In this document: one piece after another, positions 32,911-42,257 of the stretch
Numbering within the stretch: position 1 is the stretch's first letter
Layout of the letters: each line of letters opens with the position of its first letter
NCBI GenBank assembly: GCA_023391335.1
Contig: JAEWBG010000004.1
Coordinates: 1-64,000, forward strand
Direction of reading: 5' to 3'
Length of the DNA stretch: 64,000 nt
Source of the DNA: Pseudomonadota bacterium
GTDB taxonomy: Bacteria; Pseudomonadota; Gammaproteobacteria; Steroidobacterales; Steroidobacteraceae
Notes under the pieces: generated by a model
Told to the model about the DNA's origin: nothing
Databases searched by the model: none
What the model saw: the letters and a program-made list of their open reading frames with translations, nothing else
Position numbers and translations under genes: made by a program

Positions 32911-34383
32911 TTACTTGTTGATCAAATAGTCGACCAACAATGGCACGGGCCGGCCGGTGCTGCCTTTTTGCGAGCCACCTTGATAAGCCGTGCCGGCGAT
33001 GTCCAAGTGGGCCCAGCGCAATCCTTCGGTGAATTTTCCTAAGAAGCACGCAGCAGTGACCGCGCCGCCTTCGCGACCGGCGACATTGGCAAAATCAGCG
33101 AAGTTGCTCTTGAGCTGTTCGGCATACTCTTCGCCGACAGGCATCGGCCAGGCGCGGTCGTCAGCACGCTCGCCAGCCTCCTTCAAAGCGGCGGACAGGT
33201 CTTCATCGTTGCTGAACAAACCGGATAAGTGACTGCCGAGCGCAATGACACACGCCCCCGTGAGAGTTGCGATATCGATGACGACGTCCGGTTTGTAACG
33301 TCGCGCATAGGTGATTGCATCGCATAGGATGAGTCGGCCTTCCGCGTCGGTGTTGAGGATTTCGATGGTCTGGCCCGACATGCTCTTCACGATGTCGCCA
33401 GGTTTGGTTGCTCGACCTGAGGGCATGTTCTCGCACGCAGGCACCACGCCGACCAGGTGGATGGGCAACTCAAGTTCAGCGACTGCTTTGAAAGTACCGA
33501 GGACGCTGGCTGCGCCGCTCATGTCGAACTTCATTTCGTCCATTGCAGGCGGTGGCTTCAAGGAAATTCCGCCGGTATCGAACGTCACGCCCTTGCCAAC
33601 GAGAACGGTCGGCGCCTCGCCTCGAGGGCTGTTGTCGTACTCGAGGACGATAAGTCTGGCGGGTTCTTCGGTGCCCGCCGTCACGGACAAGAACGATCCC
33701 ATTTTCAAGCGACGACACTCGTCTTCGTTCAACACCTTCGTGCGAACGCTTCGGTAATCCCGCGCGAGGGTCTTCGCCGCGTTGGCGAGATAAGAAGGTG
33801 TGCACACGTTCGCGGGTTGGTTTGCGAGATCGCGCATGAGTGCCATGCCGGCGGCAATGCCTTGCCCGTGTGAGAGTCCTCGTTCCGCAGCACTGCGATC
33901 CCCTTTTTGGGTCACGGCAATGCCGAAGCGCGTCAATGCGGGCTTGGGCTTCTTGTTCGCGGTCTTGTGATCGGGAATGCGGTATTGCGAGTTGGAGACG
34001 ACTTCGGCAGCGATCCGACCGGTCGTATAGGTGTCGAGATCATCGGATGCCAGATAGCTGATCGCATCGCGGGCACCGGTCTTTGCGAGCGTCGCAACCG
34101 CGCTGCCGAGTGCTCTGCGGAATTGTTTTCGTTTGAAGTTCGCGCGCGATCCCAAGCCCACCAGAATGACCCGTTCCGCAGGTGCGCCGAGGTCAGCCAG
34201 CAAGAGCAGATCACCGGACTTGCCGCGGATGTCGCCTTTTTTCACCAAGCGCGCAATGCGACCGCCCAGGCGCTGATCCAATTCCTCGGCGGCATCGCTC
34301 AAAACGCCCTTATCGAAGATCCCGACGATGGCGCATTCGGTGCGTTGGCGCGTGGCGGCGCCCGTGCTCACAAAAAAATCCAT
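32911..34383 (-). CDS. pepA: Cytosol (leucyl) aminopeptidase, M17
   Basis: 490 residues from the ATG at 34383, which is preceded by a GAGGA Shine-Dalgarno sequence; a longer in-frame start at 34476 has no such support. Two-metal aminopeptidase; in E. coli it also serves as a DNA-binding accessory factor. VGKGVTFDTGGISLK carries the first metal Lys/Asp residues. MKFDMSGAASVLG follows, and NTDAEGRLILCDAITYA is the M17 signature with catalytic Arg. Gene order pepA-holC-valS is conserved. Confidence 0.96.
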   Translation of the reverse strand: MDFFVSTGAATRQRTECAIVGIFDKGVLSDAAEELDQRLGGRIARLVKKGDIRGKSGDLLLLADLGAPAERVILVGLGSRANFKRKQFRRALGSAVATLAKTGARDAISYLASDDLDTYTTGRIAAEVVSNSQYRIPDHKTANKKPKPALTRFGIAVTQKGDRSAAERGLSHGQGIAAGMALMRDLANQPANVCTPSYLANAAKTLARDYRSVRTKVLNEDECRRLKMGSFLSVTAGTEEPARLIVLEYDNSPRGEAPTVLVGKGVTFDTGGISLKPPPAMDEMKFDMSGAASVLGTFKAVAELELPIHLVGVVPACENMPSGRATKPGDIVKSMSGQTIEILNTDAEGRLILCDAITYARRYKPDVVIDIATLTGACVIALGSHLSGLFSNDEDLSAALKEAGERADDRAWPMPVGEEYAEQLKSNFADFANVAGREGGAVTAACFLGKFTEGLRWAHLDIAGTAYQGGSQKGSTGRPVPLLVDYLINK

Positions 34384-34581
34384 GAAGAGTCCTCGCTGTG
34401 GGTAGCGACGTAAAGCCGCTCGCATGGGTTTACGCAGCGTGCCGCGTCGCTTAACGTACGGCCCCGAGCACGACACGCGCCTTGAGAATGCGCGCTAGTC
34501 TAACCGAACACGCATCGAATGGCGGGCGAGCCCTGATGCGACGCTCTGAAGTCCATTGCACAGCTTGCTGAAGGCGCATCG

Positions 34582-35676
34582 TTGCGAACGCTCGATCGGT
34601 ATATTTTTCGCGAAGTCGCGGTCACCTGGGTTGCCGTAACGGTCGTGCTGCTGGTGATCCTGCTGTCGAATCAGCTAGCTCGCGTCCTGGCGCAAGCTGC
34701 TGCGAACGATTTTCCATCCGGTGTCGTCTTTGCGCTGATTGGCCTGACGTCCGCAGGGTATTTGACGGTCGTCGTGCCGATTGGCTTCTTCCTCGCGATC
34801 ATGCTCGGTCTCGGGCGGCTGTATCACGAAAGCGAAATGGCTGCGATTCAGGCTTGCGGCATCGGTCCGGTGGGGCTGTACCGGCCCATCGGCATGTTGG
34901 GCGTCGCGATTGCTGCGTTGCTCGTCTGGCTATCCTTTTGGGCGATTCCCGATGCTTCAGCCCGCGCGCGGGAGATTCGGCTCGAGGCCGTGCGTGAAGC
35001 CCATTTCGGTCAATTCGAGCCCGGCCGCTTCCGCAACGTCGGCAAGAACGTCGTGTTCTACGCCGAGAAGATCGATGACAACGGCATCCTGTACAACGTG
35101 AACGTCTTCATCGATCACAGTGCCGAGGAAAACAAAGACGGCGCGATGGAGGTCTGGTCGGCCACGCGTGCGGAGCAGCGCGGTGCGGGGCAAGCGCAAC
35201 AAACCGTCGTTCTCTATGACGGCGTGCGATACGAAGGCGTCGCGGGTGAAGGCAAGTTCCGAATCATTCAATTCAGCCAGGCGAGCATTCCGATCAATCT
35301 TGGCGAGCTGAACACGAAGGCCCGTAGTGCCGATCTAAAAACGACTCGCGAGCTGCTGAGTTCGAACGATCCGCACGACATCGCCGAACTGCAATGGCGT
35401 ATTTCCACGCCGTTGTTGGCCTTGGTGCTGATGGTGATTGCTGTGCCGCTGTCGCGCTTGCGGCCGCGCCAGGGCCGATTCGGCAAAATCGGTATCGCGA
35501 TCCTCGCGTACTTTCTTTACTCGCAGATGCTGGTCGCGGCGCGCACGTGGGTCGAGTCTCAATTCGCTCCCGCCTTCATCGGTCTCTGGTGGGTGCATGC
35601 CATCGCTTTGTTCATTGGACTTTGGTTGCTCGCACGCGATAGTCCGCCGGCGCGAGCAAGATTGGTGAGCGCATGA
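34582..35676 (+). CDS. lptF: LPS export ABC transporter permease LptF
   Basis: 364 residues. With LptG it forms the transmembrane part of the LptB2FG complex that extracts LPS from the inner membrane. Features are RYIFREVAVTWVAVTVVLLVILLSNQ (first helix), an N-terminal cluster of three helices, a periplasmic jellyroll region (about 130-265), and three C-terminal helices. It starts at TTG 34582 with AAGG 7 bases upstream; no better start is seen. It is divergent from pepA and overlaps lptG by four bases. Confidence 0.94.
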   Translation: MRTLDRYIFREVAVTWVAVTVVLLVILLSNQLARVLAQAAANDFPSGVVFALIGLTSAGYLTVVVPIGFFLAIMLGLGRLYHESEMAAIQACGIGPVGLYRPIGMLGVAIAALLVWLSFWAIPDASARAREIRLEAVREAHFGQFEPGRFRNVGKNVVFYAEKIDDNGILYNVNVFIDHSAEENKDGAMEVWSATRAEQRGAGQAQQTVVLYDGVRYEGVAGEGKFRIIQFSQASIPINLGELNTKARSADLKTTRELLSSNDPHDIAELQWRISTPLLALVLMVIAVPLSRLRPRQGRFGKIGIAILAYFLYSQMLVAARTWVESQFAPAFIGLWWVHAIALFIGLWLLARDSPPARARLVSA

Positions 35677-36743
35677 GTATCTTGTCTCGCTATGTGCTGC
35701 GCTCCGTGTTGGTACACACGCTGCTCGTCATGTTGGTGCTGCTCGTCCTGAGCGGGCTGTACGTCTTTATCACGCAGCAAGACGAGATTGGCATCGGCAC
35801 GTACGGCGTGGGCGATGCGCTCGTATTCGTCGGTTTGAATTTGCCGCGGTATGCGTTCGATATGCTGCCAATCGCATCGTTGATCGGCGCATTGCTCGCG
35901 CTCGGCAATCTCGCACGCTCGATGGAGTTGATCGTCGTCCGCGCAGCTGGCGTCTCCGTGTTTCGAATCGGCGGATGGGTCGCAATCGCAGGATTGATCC
36001 TGATGCTCATCACCGGATTCGTCGGCGAGTTCATGGCGCCGTCGATGGAACAGTATGCGCGGCAGATGAAGACGTTCGAGAAGTATCACGATTACAGCAT
36101 GGCGGGGAACCGCAGCGCCTGGGCGAAAGATGGCAATACCATCATTGCCATTCAGCCGCAGTCGAGCGCACCAAAATCCTACGGTGGCATCTTTATCTTC
36201 AAATTCGATTCGCAGCGCAGGTTGTTGTCGTTCGGCCAGGCGAGTAACGCTGCTGTTGCAGGGGACGATCAGTGGAAGCTGAGCGCGTACCAGGAATCGC
36301 AGTTCAAACAAAATCGAGTCGTCCCACATCGCGAAGCGCAGGCGACACTCCAGACTCGTTTGACGCCGGAGTTTCTGGGTCTCGCGATTCTCGAGCCCGA
36401 TTCATTGCCGGCTGCTTCGTTGGTTGCGTACATCAATCATTTGAAGTCCAACGGGCTGGATTCACGTCAATACGAAACGACTTTGTGGTCGCGCATTTCC
36501 AGGACAGCGGCTGTCGCCATCATTGTGGTGCTGGCGGTACCGTTCGCGTTTGGCCCGATGCGTTCAACCGGGACGGGAGCGCGCACGGTGGTGGGCATCA
36601 TGATCGGTGTGGTCTTCTTCCTGCTCGCAAAGATGTTGGAAAGCGGAGGAGAAGTCTTCAGTTTGCCGCCGGTCGTGATCGCGTGGTTTCCGACGGCCCT
36701 GCTGGCGCTGATCACGGGTGCGGCGTTGTCCAGAGTGCGGTAG
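35673..36743 (+). CDS. lptG: LPS export ABC transporter permease LptG
   Basis: 356 residues. Partner of LptF in the LPS transporter. The N-terminal SILSRYVLRSVLVHTLLVMLVLLVLSGLY helix (by parts: SRYVLRSVLVH) and NLPRYAFDMLPIASLIGALLALG resemble LptG, followed by a periplasmic domain and three C-terminal helices with VVLAVPFAFGPMRSTGTG. The ATG at 35673 lies in the last codons of lptF, so the two are co-translated. Confidence 0.94.
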   Translation: MSILSRYVLRSVLVHTLLVMLVLLVLSGLYVFITQQDEIGIGTYGVGDALVFVGLNLPRYAFDMLPIASLIGALLALGNLARSMELIVVRAAGVSVFRIGGWVAIAGLILMLITGFVGEFMAPSMEQYARQMKTFEKYHDYSMAGNRSAWAKDGNTIIAIQPQSSAPKSYGGIFIFKFDSQRRLLSFGQASNAAVAGDDQWKLSAYQESQFKQNRVVPHREAQATLQTRLTPEFLGLAILEPDSLPAASLVAYINHLKSNGLDSRQYETTLWSRISRTAAVAIIVVLAVPFAFGPMRSTGTGARTVVGIMIGVVFFLLAKMLESGGEVFSLPPVVIAWFPTALLALITGAALSRVR

Positions 36744-36780
36744 GCGGTAGGCAATTAAGGTGACTTGCGGATAGCGGATA

Positions 36781-37377
36781 GTGAATAGTCAGAACGCTTC
36801 ATTGCACGATGGACCTGGGCCCGGACCCAATCAAGAGATCAACGGTAGCGCCGCATTCTTGCCCTCTGCTGGCTTCATGCGCCGAATCGCCGCGATGCTT
36901 TACGACCTGTTCCCGGTGATTGCATTGGCATTCATCGTCACAATGCCATTCCTACCTTTTCTGCACGGCCGCAGATTCATCCCCGAGGAAGTCGGGATGC
37001 TGGCCTATGTGCATTGGGCGATCGTGTTGCTGGTGAGTGGCTTGTTCTTTGTTTTCTTCTGGCTGCGCAGTGGTCAGACGCTCGGGATGGTCGCGTGGCG
37101 GTTACGAATGCAAAAGCCCGATGGCTCACGGATTCATTGGTGTCAGGCCGTGCTGCGCGTATTGATCGTGGGTGCTCTGTGGACACCGTTCTTCGTCGGC
37201 TACCCGTTGATCTGGGGGCACTGGACCGATGCGTTCATGCGCAAGCTGGCAACCGCGTTTTCGCTACTGCCGCTGCTGCTCGCGTACGCATGGCTCTGGA
37301 TCGACAAAGAGAAGTTAGCATGGCCGGATCGTTGGACGGGCACGCGCGTCGTGGTGCTGCCGAAGAAGAAAAAGTAA
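36781..37377 (+). CDS. RDD family membrane protein
   Basis: 198 residues with four hydrophobic segments. The RDD domain is recognised from FMRRIAAMLYDLFPVIALAF and QTLGMVAWRLRM with RWTGTRVV near the end. Function unknown for most of the family. It starts at GTG 36781; an internal ATG at 36877 (MRRIAAMLYD) would remove a 32-residue Gly/Pro-rich N-terminus and is a reasonable alternative. It follows lptG by 37 bases. Confidence 0.85.
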   Translation: MNSQNASLHDGPGPGPNQEINGSAAFLPSAGFMRRIAAMLYDLFPVIALAFIVTMPFLPFLHGRRFIPEEVGMLAYVHWAIVLLVSGLFFVFFWLRSGQTLGMVAWRLRMQKPDGSRIHWCQAVLRVLIVGALWTPFFVGYPLIWGHWTDAFMRKLATAFSLLPLLLAYAWLWIDKEKLAWPDRWTGTRVVVLPKKKK

Positions 37378-37380
37378 TGC

Positions 37381-37458
37381 GGTGAAGGGGTGATGAAGTG
37401 AACGGCGTGGCCTGTGCGACCTGCGCCCATTCACTCCATCACGGATCACCTCATCACT
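37381..37458. repeat. Inverted repeat of period-8 RGTGANNN arrays (copy 4)
   Basis: The plus strand reads GGTGAAGG, GGTGATGA, AGTGAACG; the minus strand of the right arm reads GTGATGAG, GTGATCC, GTGATGGA, GTGAATGG. It lies between the convergent RDD and DUF4340 genes, and the DUF4340 TGA stop is inside the right arm. Confidence 0.75.
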
Positions 37459-38575
37459 TGCCTTGCTTCTTCAGCAACTCATCCACCGGTTTGAAAATCG
37501 CCTCGTACTTGTACTGCGGAATCTCGTAGACCCAGCCTGAGACGCGAGTGTTGATGGAGTGGGCTTCCTCGCCGACGTCCGCAGGCTTTGCTTCTTGCTT
37601 TTGATCTGGCTTCGCGTCATCGCCCTTCTTCGCATCCGCGGCTTTGTCGTCAGCGTTCTTATCTGCGGCCGGCAGCTTGAATTGATCGGCGAGTGCTGAG
37701 TCGAACGAGGCTTTGACGCTGACGTAGTGCTTGTCGTTCTTCGTCCAGCCATCGAGGTCTACGACCAAGCCGTCGAAGGTGCGAATCGTCGTGTGCGCGT
37801 TTGGTGAGCCGCCGTCGAAGCTGCTCGCTTGCTGAACATCGGCGAGGTTGAGTCCGGTTAATGCAGTCGCCAAGCCATTTGCAGCGGAATCGGAGCTGAG
37901 TTCTTTGCCCTTGGGCAGACCCGCAACTTTGAAGTTCGCATCGGCTCGCGAGGCCTTGCTTGCTGTGTAAGCCTTCGCCTTGTCGACCGTCACCGTCGCG
38001 GACTGCACGCGGTCGGCACCGACATCAACGATGTCTTTGCGGATCCAAGTTTCCGGTGTTGCGCTAGCTTCGATGCTGGCATTAACGAGCCAACTCTTTG
38101 GCTCACCCACGCGCCTCACGTATTGGGACTGTGCGCCGGGACCGCTCTTGCCGATGATCAGATTTACGGGCGGTTTGGTGCCCGGGATTTCCAGCCGCAG
38201 TCCTGTCGCGTCGGCTTTGCTCACGTCTTCGACGCCCAAGTTCGGATAGTTCTCTGGCGTCGACGTCTTCTCCTCGAACAGCTTCGCTTCGGACAATGAG
38301 CGCAGCAGCGTGCGCAACTTGGACACATCAGCCGGATAACCAGCGCGCTCCGTCACTGTCCACGTGTTGTCTTTGCGCAGCAGCTCGACTGCACGCACGT
38401 CACCCGCCTTGAAAATGCGGACAGTATCGATCGATGCAGCTTGAGATGTGAGATTTGGATAAAGCAGCAACTCCGAGCTGGTCGGTGTTGCGGATTGTCG
38501 ACCCGCAATCCAGAACCCCAGTCCCAACAGAACGACAGCGGCTCCCGCTAACCCAAGCAGTGTTTTCGAATTCAT
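37454..38575 (-). CDS. DUF4340 protein of the Gld-like ABC cassette
   Basis: 373 residues. One N-terminal transmembrane helix (LLGLAGAAVVLLGLGFWIAG) anchors a periplasmic domain with DUF4340-like strands (DTVRIFKAGDVRAVELLRKD, then NTWTVTERAGYPAD). A Lys/Asp/Ala-rich stretch at about 285-325 is low complexity. Encoded after the GldG-like gene (9 bases away), as in similar cassettes in many bacteria. No enzymatic motif was found. Confidence 0.82.
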   Translation of the reverse strand: MNSKTLLGLAGAAVVLLGLGFWIAGRQSATPTSSELLLYPNLTSQAASIDTVRIFKAGDVRAVELLRKDNTWTVTERAGYPADVSKLRTLLRSLSEAKLFEEKTSTPENYPNLGVEDVSKADATGLRLEIPGTKPPVNLIIGKSGPGAQSQYVRRVGEPKSWLVNASIEASATPETWIRKDIVDVGADRVQSATVTVDKAKAYTASKASRADANFKVAGLPKGKELSSDSAANGLATALTGLNLADVQQASSFDGGSPNAHTTIRTFDGLVVDLDGWTKNDKHYVSVKASFDSALADQFKLPAADKNADDKAADAKKGDDAKPDQKQEAKPADVGEEAHSINTRVSGWVYEIPQYKYEAIFKPVDELLKKQGK

Positions 38576-38584
38576 ATTCGTTCC

Positions 38585-40486
38585 TCAACCCGTATGAGCT
38601 GCAGCACGGCCGGCGCGCAAACGCCGGCGGCGGCTCACGGCCAGTACGACTGCGCCGATGGCAATCAGCAGCGGCACAGCACCGATGTTGATGAGCTTCA
38701 GTACGAAGCCAAGGTTCTCGATGTCCTGATCGAGGCTGCGCTGCACTTCGCGCAATTCCTTGCGCACGCGCAAACGTTCTTCCTGGAAGCGCTGCAATTC
38801 GGCTTCCTGCTCGGGCGTCAGCACCAGCGAGTTCTGATTGCCGCGATTGGCTTCGAGCTCAGAGAGTTTGCGCTCCGTCTCGCGCAATTCCTGATCGAGT
38901 TCGTTTTTCTTGGCGCGCAGCTGCTCGTCGGCTTGTCGGCGCAACGACTCAACCTTGGTGAAGGGCCGGAAGAAGCTTTGACGGCCGCGAATGCTGATGA
39001 GGTCCGAGCTGCCGCCCAAGTTGTCGAGCGCGTTCGATACGAAGTCGCCATTGTTGGCCCAAGCGACCTGGAATCGCTGTCCGAAGACGTTCTGTGTGCG
39101 CACCCAGAGCGGATCCGCAAGGATGTCGGTGTCGGCGACCAAGATGATATTCGCGTCAGCCTTCGATTCGGTCAGATGTTCCGTGCTAACGGGAGAGGCG
39201 TTCGCGCCTTCTGCGGCCGGTTTGCCGTTCGGGAACGCGGTCTTCAGTTTGCCGTTGATGCGTGCGGCAACGGTGTACCGCTCGCCGGTTGGCTTGAAGC
39301 CTTCGAGCAGTCCTTCGCTGTCCGGCAAGAACGCAACTCGAGCAGTGGGCAGCAATGCAGAATCGGTGCTCGATTGGATCAGCGGTTCGAACTCGATCGT
39401 CGCGCCAGCCTTTTTCTGCAGCGCGCCGGCCGTCATCGTGTTGATCGAGTCGAGCGCAGAAGTAACGACGTCCTTCGAATTCATGCTCGAACGATTGAAG
39501 CCGATGATCGCAATGTGTTGCGAGGGCGGTTGTCCCTGACGCAGCGAGACCGTGAGTCCGAGCGTCCGATCCGCGACGACTTTGGACGTGTCGAACGTAA
39601 CGCCCCACGCATCGAGGAGCGGGCCAAGGGTGGACGAACGCGGTCCCATGGGCATGCCCATCTGCGAACCCGCGGTGTCGTTCTCGGACTGCGGATCCAT
39701 GAACGCCAGCAACTTGCCGCCGCGTAGAACGAACTGATCGATGGCATAGAGTGTCTGCTGCGAGAGGCTCTTGGGATGGATCACCATCAGCACGTCGATG
39801 CTGTTGTCGATGGTGCTCGAGTCCGTCGCGACCGTCTGCACGTCGAACAGTTCATGCAGTTGCGCGATGCTCGCCCAGCCCTCTTGCATGCGTCCGCTCA
39901 TCTGATCGAACGATGCGTCGACGGGAAGCATCGAAAGCACGCCGATCTTCGGCTTCTTCGGATTCGCCAATCGATGAATCAAGCTTGCAACGTCGTATTC
40001 CAGAAATTCTTCTTTCTCTGGCTGGAACACGCTAATCACTTCGCGTCCATCGGTGGAGTTCGTGCCTGCCAAACCGAAGTACACCTGGTGGCCATTCGAG
40101 GGGATCGGGGTCAACCCGAACTCGCCGGCGCGATCTTCGTCTTCCGAGAAGGGTTTCGGATCGATGATGCTCAGCCGTAACTTGCCCTTCGAGCGTTGCG
40201 CGAGTTCTTGCAGCAGCTCGCGCACCCGCTGCGCGTAGGTGCGCAACTGCGGAGAGTCCTTGCTTTCATCTTGCGAGAAGAAGAAATAGAGGTTCACCGG
40301 CTCTTTGAGCGAGCTCACGATGTGCTGGGTGCCGGGCGCAAGCGTGTACAGCTTGCTTTCGGTGAGATCTGCGCGTGCGCCGCGAAGCGCGAACGTGATC
40401 ACAATGATCAGCCCGATGAACAATGCGGCGAGTGCAACCAGCGCACCCGCACCGTAAGCCTTGCGGTGTGATGTGTTGTTACTCAT
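38585..40486 (-). CDS. GldG-family ABC transporter auxiliary protein
   Basis: 633 residues. One N-terminal transmembrane helix, a large periplasmic GldG/IFT52-like region (KLRLSIIDPKPFSEDEDRAGEFGL, then GREVISVFQPEKEEFLEYDV and KIGVLSMLPVD), a long coiled coil near the C-terminus (about 535-605), and a second transmembrane helix (LINIGAVPLLIAIGAVVLAV). It is encoded between the permease (1 base away) and the DUF4340 gene. GldG is named from gliding Bacteroidetes, but homologues also occur in non-gliders, so gliding is not implied. Confidence 0.87.
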   Translation of the reverse strand: MSNNTSHRKAYGAGALVALAALFIGLIIVITFALRGARADLTESKLYTLAPGTQHIVSSLKEPVNLYFFFSQDESKDSPQLRTYAQRVRELLQELAQRSKGKLRLSIIDPKPFSEDEDRAGEFGLTPIPSNGHQVYFGLAGTNSTDGREVISVFQPEKEEFLEYDVASLIHRLANPKKPKIGVLSMLPVDASFDQMSGRMQEGWASIAQLHELFDVQTVATDSSTIDNSIDVLMVIHPKSLSQQTLYAIDQFVLRGGKLLAFMDPQSENDTAGSQMGMPMGPRSSTLGPLLDAWGVTFDTSKVVADRTLGLTVSLRQGQPPSQHIAIIGFNRSSMNSKDVVTSALDSINTMTAGALQKKAGATIEFEPLIQSSTDSALLPTARVAFLPDSEGLLEGFKPTGERYTVAARINGKLKTAFPNGKPAAEGANASPVSTEHLTESKADANIILVADTDILADPLWVRTQNVFGQRFQVAWANNGDFVSNALDNLGGSSDLISIRGRQSFFRPFTKVESLRRQADEQLRAKKNELDQELRETERKLSELEANRGNQNSLVLTPEQEAELQRFQEERLRVRKELREVQRSLDQDIENLGFVLKLINIGAVPLLIAIGAVVLAVSRRRRLRAGRAAAHTG

Positions 40487-40487
40487 G

Positions 40488-41219
40488 TCAGTCCGCCTTC
40501 TTCATTTCCAGCACGATGGTGTTCGCGGCAAGCCACGCAGAGATGAGCGCGCCGAAGTAAATGATGTCGCGCAAGTCGATGACGCCTTTGCGCATCGACT
40601 CGAAGTGGGTGATGAACGACAGCGAAGCGATGCCATCGACCAGCGCTTGCGGCAAGAAATCGATCACCGCGAGCACCGGCGGCCAGCCGATCAGCAAAAA
40701 TAGGAAGCAAACGACCAACGTGAAAATGAAGGCGATGACTTGATTGCGAGTCGCTGCGGATAAGCACGCGCCGATCGCAATGAAACCTCCCGCCATCAGC
40801 AAGCTGCTGATGTACGCGGCGAAGATCACGCCGTTGTCAGGATCGCCCAGATAATTCACCGTGATCCAAGTGGGGAAGGTGAGAGCCAGTGCCACGGCTG
40901 CGAATGCCCATGCAGCCAGGAATTTCCCCAGGACCGCTTGCCACACGGTGATGGGCAGCGTCATGAGCAATTCGATCGTGCCTTCTTTGCGTTCCTCAGC
41001 CCATAGCCGCATCGTGATTGCGGGCATCAAGACTAAATAGAGCCAAGGTTGGTAGAAGAAGAATGGCGTCAGATCGGCTTGGCCGATTTCGAAGAAGCGG
41101 CCGAATTGGAACGTGAAGAATCCAACCAGTACCAAGAAGATGACGAGGAACACGAATGCGAGCGGCGTTGCGAAGTAGCTCGCGAACTCGCGACGGAAAA
41201 TTACCAATGCGTTACGCAT
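40488..41219 (-). CDS. ABC transporter permease, GldF-like (ABC-2 type)
   Basis: 243 residues from the ATG at 41219. Six hydrophobic helices. LVLMPAITMRLWAEERKEGTIELLMTLPIT is the ABC-2 permease signature (quoted by part: RLWAEERKEGTIELLMT). The start lies just inside the end of the ATPase gene (8-base overlap). Upstream in-frame codons overlap that gene and were left out. Substrate unknown. Confidence 0.9.
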   Translation of the reverse strand: MRNALVIFRREFASYFATPLAFVFLVIFLVLVGFFTFQFGRFFEIGQADLTPFFFYQPWLYLVLMPAITMRLWAEERKEGTIELLMTLPITVWQAVLGKFLAAWAFAAVALALTFPTWITVNYLGDPDNGVIFAAYISSLLMAGGFIAIGACLSAATRNQVIAFIFTLVVCFLFLLIGWPPVLAVIDFLPQALVDGIASLSFITHFESMRKGVIDLRDIIYFGALISAWLAANTIVLEMKKAD

Positions 41220-41955
41220 GAGCCCGCTCCCGAGCCGCTTTGGCTCCCAACGTGATCTGGCGGAAGACATCGTCGAGCCGGCCGGAGGCAGCGCGCGATG
41301 CGAGTGCCTTCGGCGCTTCGTCTGCGAGGATTTTTCCGTTCGCGATGATGATTGCGCGACTGCACACGGCGTCGACTTCTTCGAGGATGTGCGTCGAGAT
41401 CACGATGATCTTGTCCTTGGACATGGCGTTGATCAGCGCGCGCACTTCGTGCTTTTGATTCGGATCGAGCCCGTCGGTCGGCTCATCCAGAATCAAAACC
41501 TGCGGGTCGTGGAGGAGGGCTTGAGCGAGTCCGACGCGGCGCTTGAATCCCTTCGACAGCGTTTCGATGACTTGTGGCAGAACGCTCGCGAGCGACAAGC
41601 GGGCGATCACGTCGTCGAGACGAGCTTTGCGCTGCTCGCCACTGAGACCGCGGACATTCGCGATGAACTCGAGAAACGCGCCGACCGTCATCTCGGGATA
41701 GTTCGGCGCGCCTTCGGGCAAATAACCCATGCAGGACTTGGCGGCGATGGGAGCGGCTTCGACGTCGTGGCCACAAACGCGAACTGAGCCCGCGGTCGGC
41801 GAAATGAAGCCGGTGATCATTTTCATCGTCGTGGACTTCCCGGCGCCGTTCGGTCCGAGAAAGCCCAGGACTTCGCCTGGGGAAACGGTGAACGAGATGT
41901 CGTCTACCGCAGTGAGCGACCCATATCGCTTCGTTAAATGACTGATTTCGATCAT
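41212..41955 (-). CDS. ABC transporter ATP-binding protein, GldA-like
   Basis: 247 residues from the ATG at 41955 (MIEISHLTKRYG). Walker A is GFLGPNGAGKST (about 35-46), the Q-loop region is MGYLPE, the signature is ETLSKGFKRRVGLAQAL, Walker B is VLILDEPTDGLDP, and the H-loop is ISTHILEE. First gene of the ATPase-permease-GldG-DUF4340 cassette. The 54 upstream in-frame codons have no family similarity and were removed. Confidence 0.93.
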   Translation of the reverse strand: MIEISHLTKRYGSLTAVDDISFTVSPGEVLGFLGPNGAGKSTTMKMITGFISPTAGSVRVCGHDVEAAPIAAKSCMGYLPEGAPNYPEMTVGAFLEFIANVRGLSGEQRKARLDDVIARLSLASVLPQVIETLSKGFKRRVGLAQALLHDPQVLILDEPTDGLDPNQKHEVRALINAMSKDKIIVISTHILEEVDAVCSRAIIIANGKILADEAPKALASRAASGRLDDVFRQITLGAKAARERAHA

Positions 41956-42221
41956 CGTGATTCGGCCTCTAGCGAAAAGTGGCTGAGACTGCGACAGCGG
42001 CGGAGCAGTCCATTGCTGACAGAGCGCTCGCCCATCGTTGATGTTGTAGCGAGCGGCTGACGGCGGCTTCCCTGAGGTGTCCTTCGCCGCGCGCGGGCGG
42101 CGATTCTCGGCCAGCAACTAGGGAGGTTCAAGGCGACGGGCGACGCCAAGTACGCGAATGAACAAGACTTAATTCGCCTCGGGCGGGTATGAGTACATGC
42201 CAAATCCGCAAGTGGGAGGTC
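41956..42221. other. Leader region of the Gld-like cassette
   Basis: 266 bases between the ATPase gene and the small-RNA promoter. No open frame with family similarity and no clear sigma-70 promoter on the minus strand was identified. Confidence 0.4.
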
Positions 42222-42250
42222 TTGTGTTGCGACGCAGCATTCTTTATATT
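42222..42250 (+). promoter_or_regulatory. Sigma-70 promoter for a candidate small RNA
   Basis: TTGTGT (42222-42227), 17-bp spacer, TATATT (42245-42250). Transcription should begin near 42256-42260. No plus-strand gene begins downstream before the terminator at 42367-42399. Confidence 0.65.
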
Positions 42251-42257
42251 TCGCACT

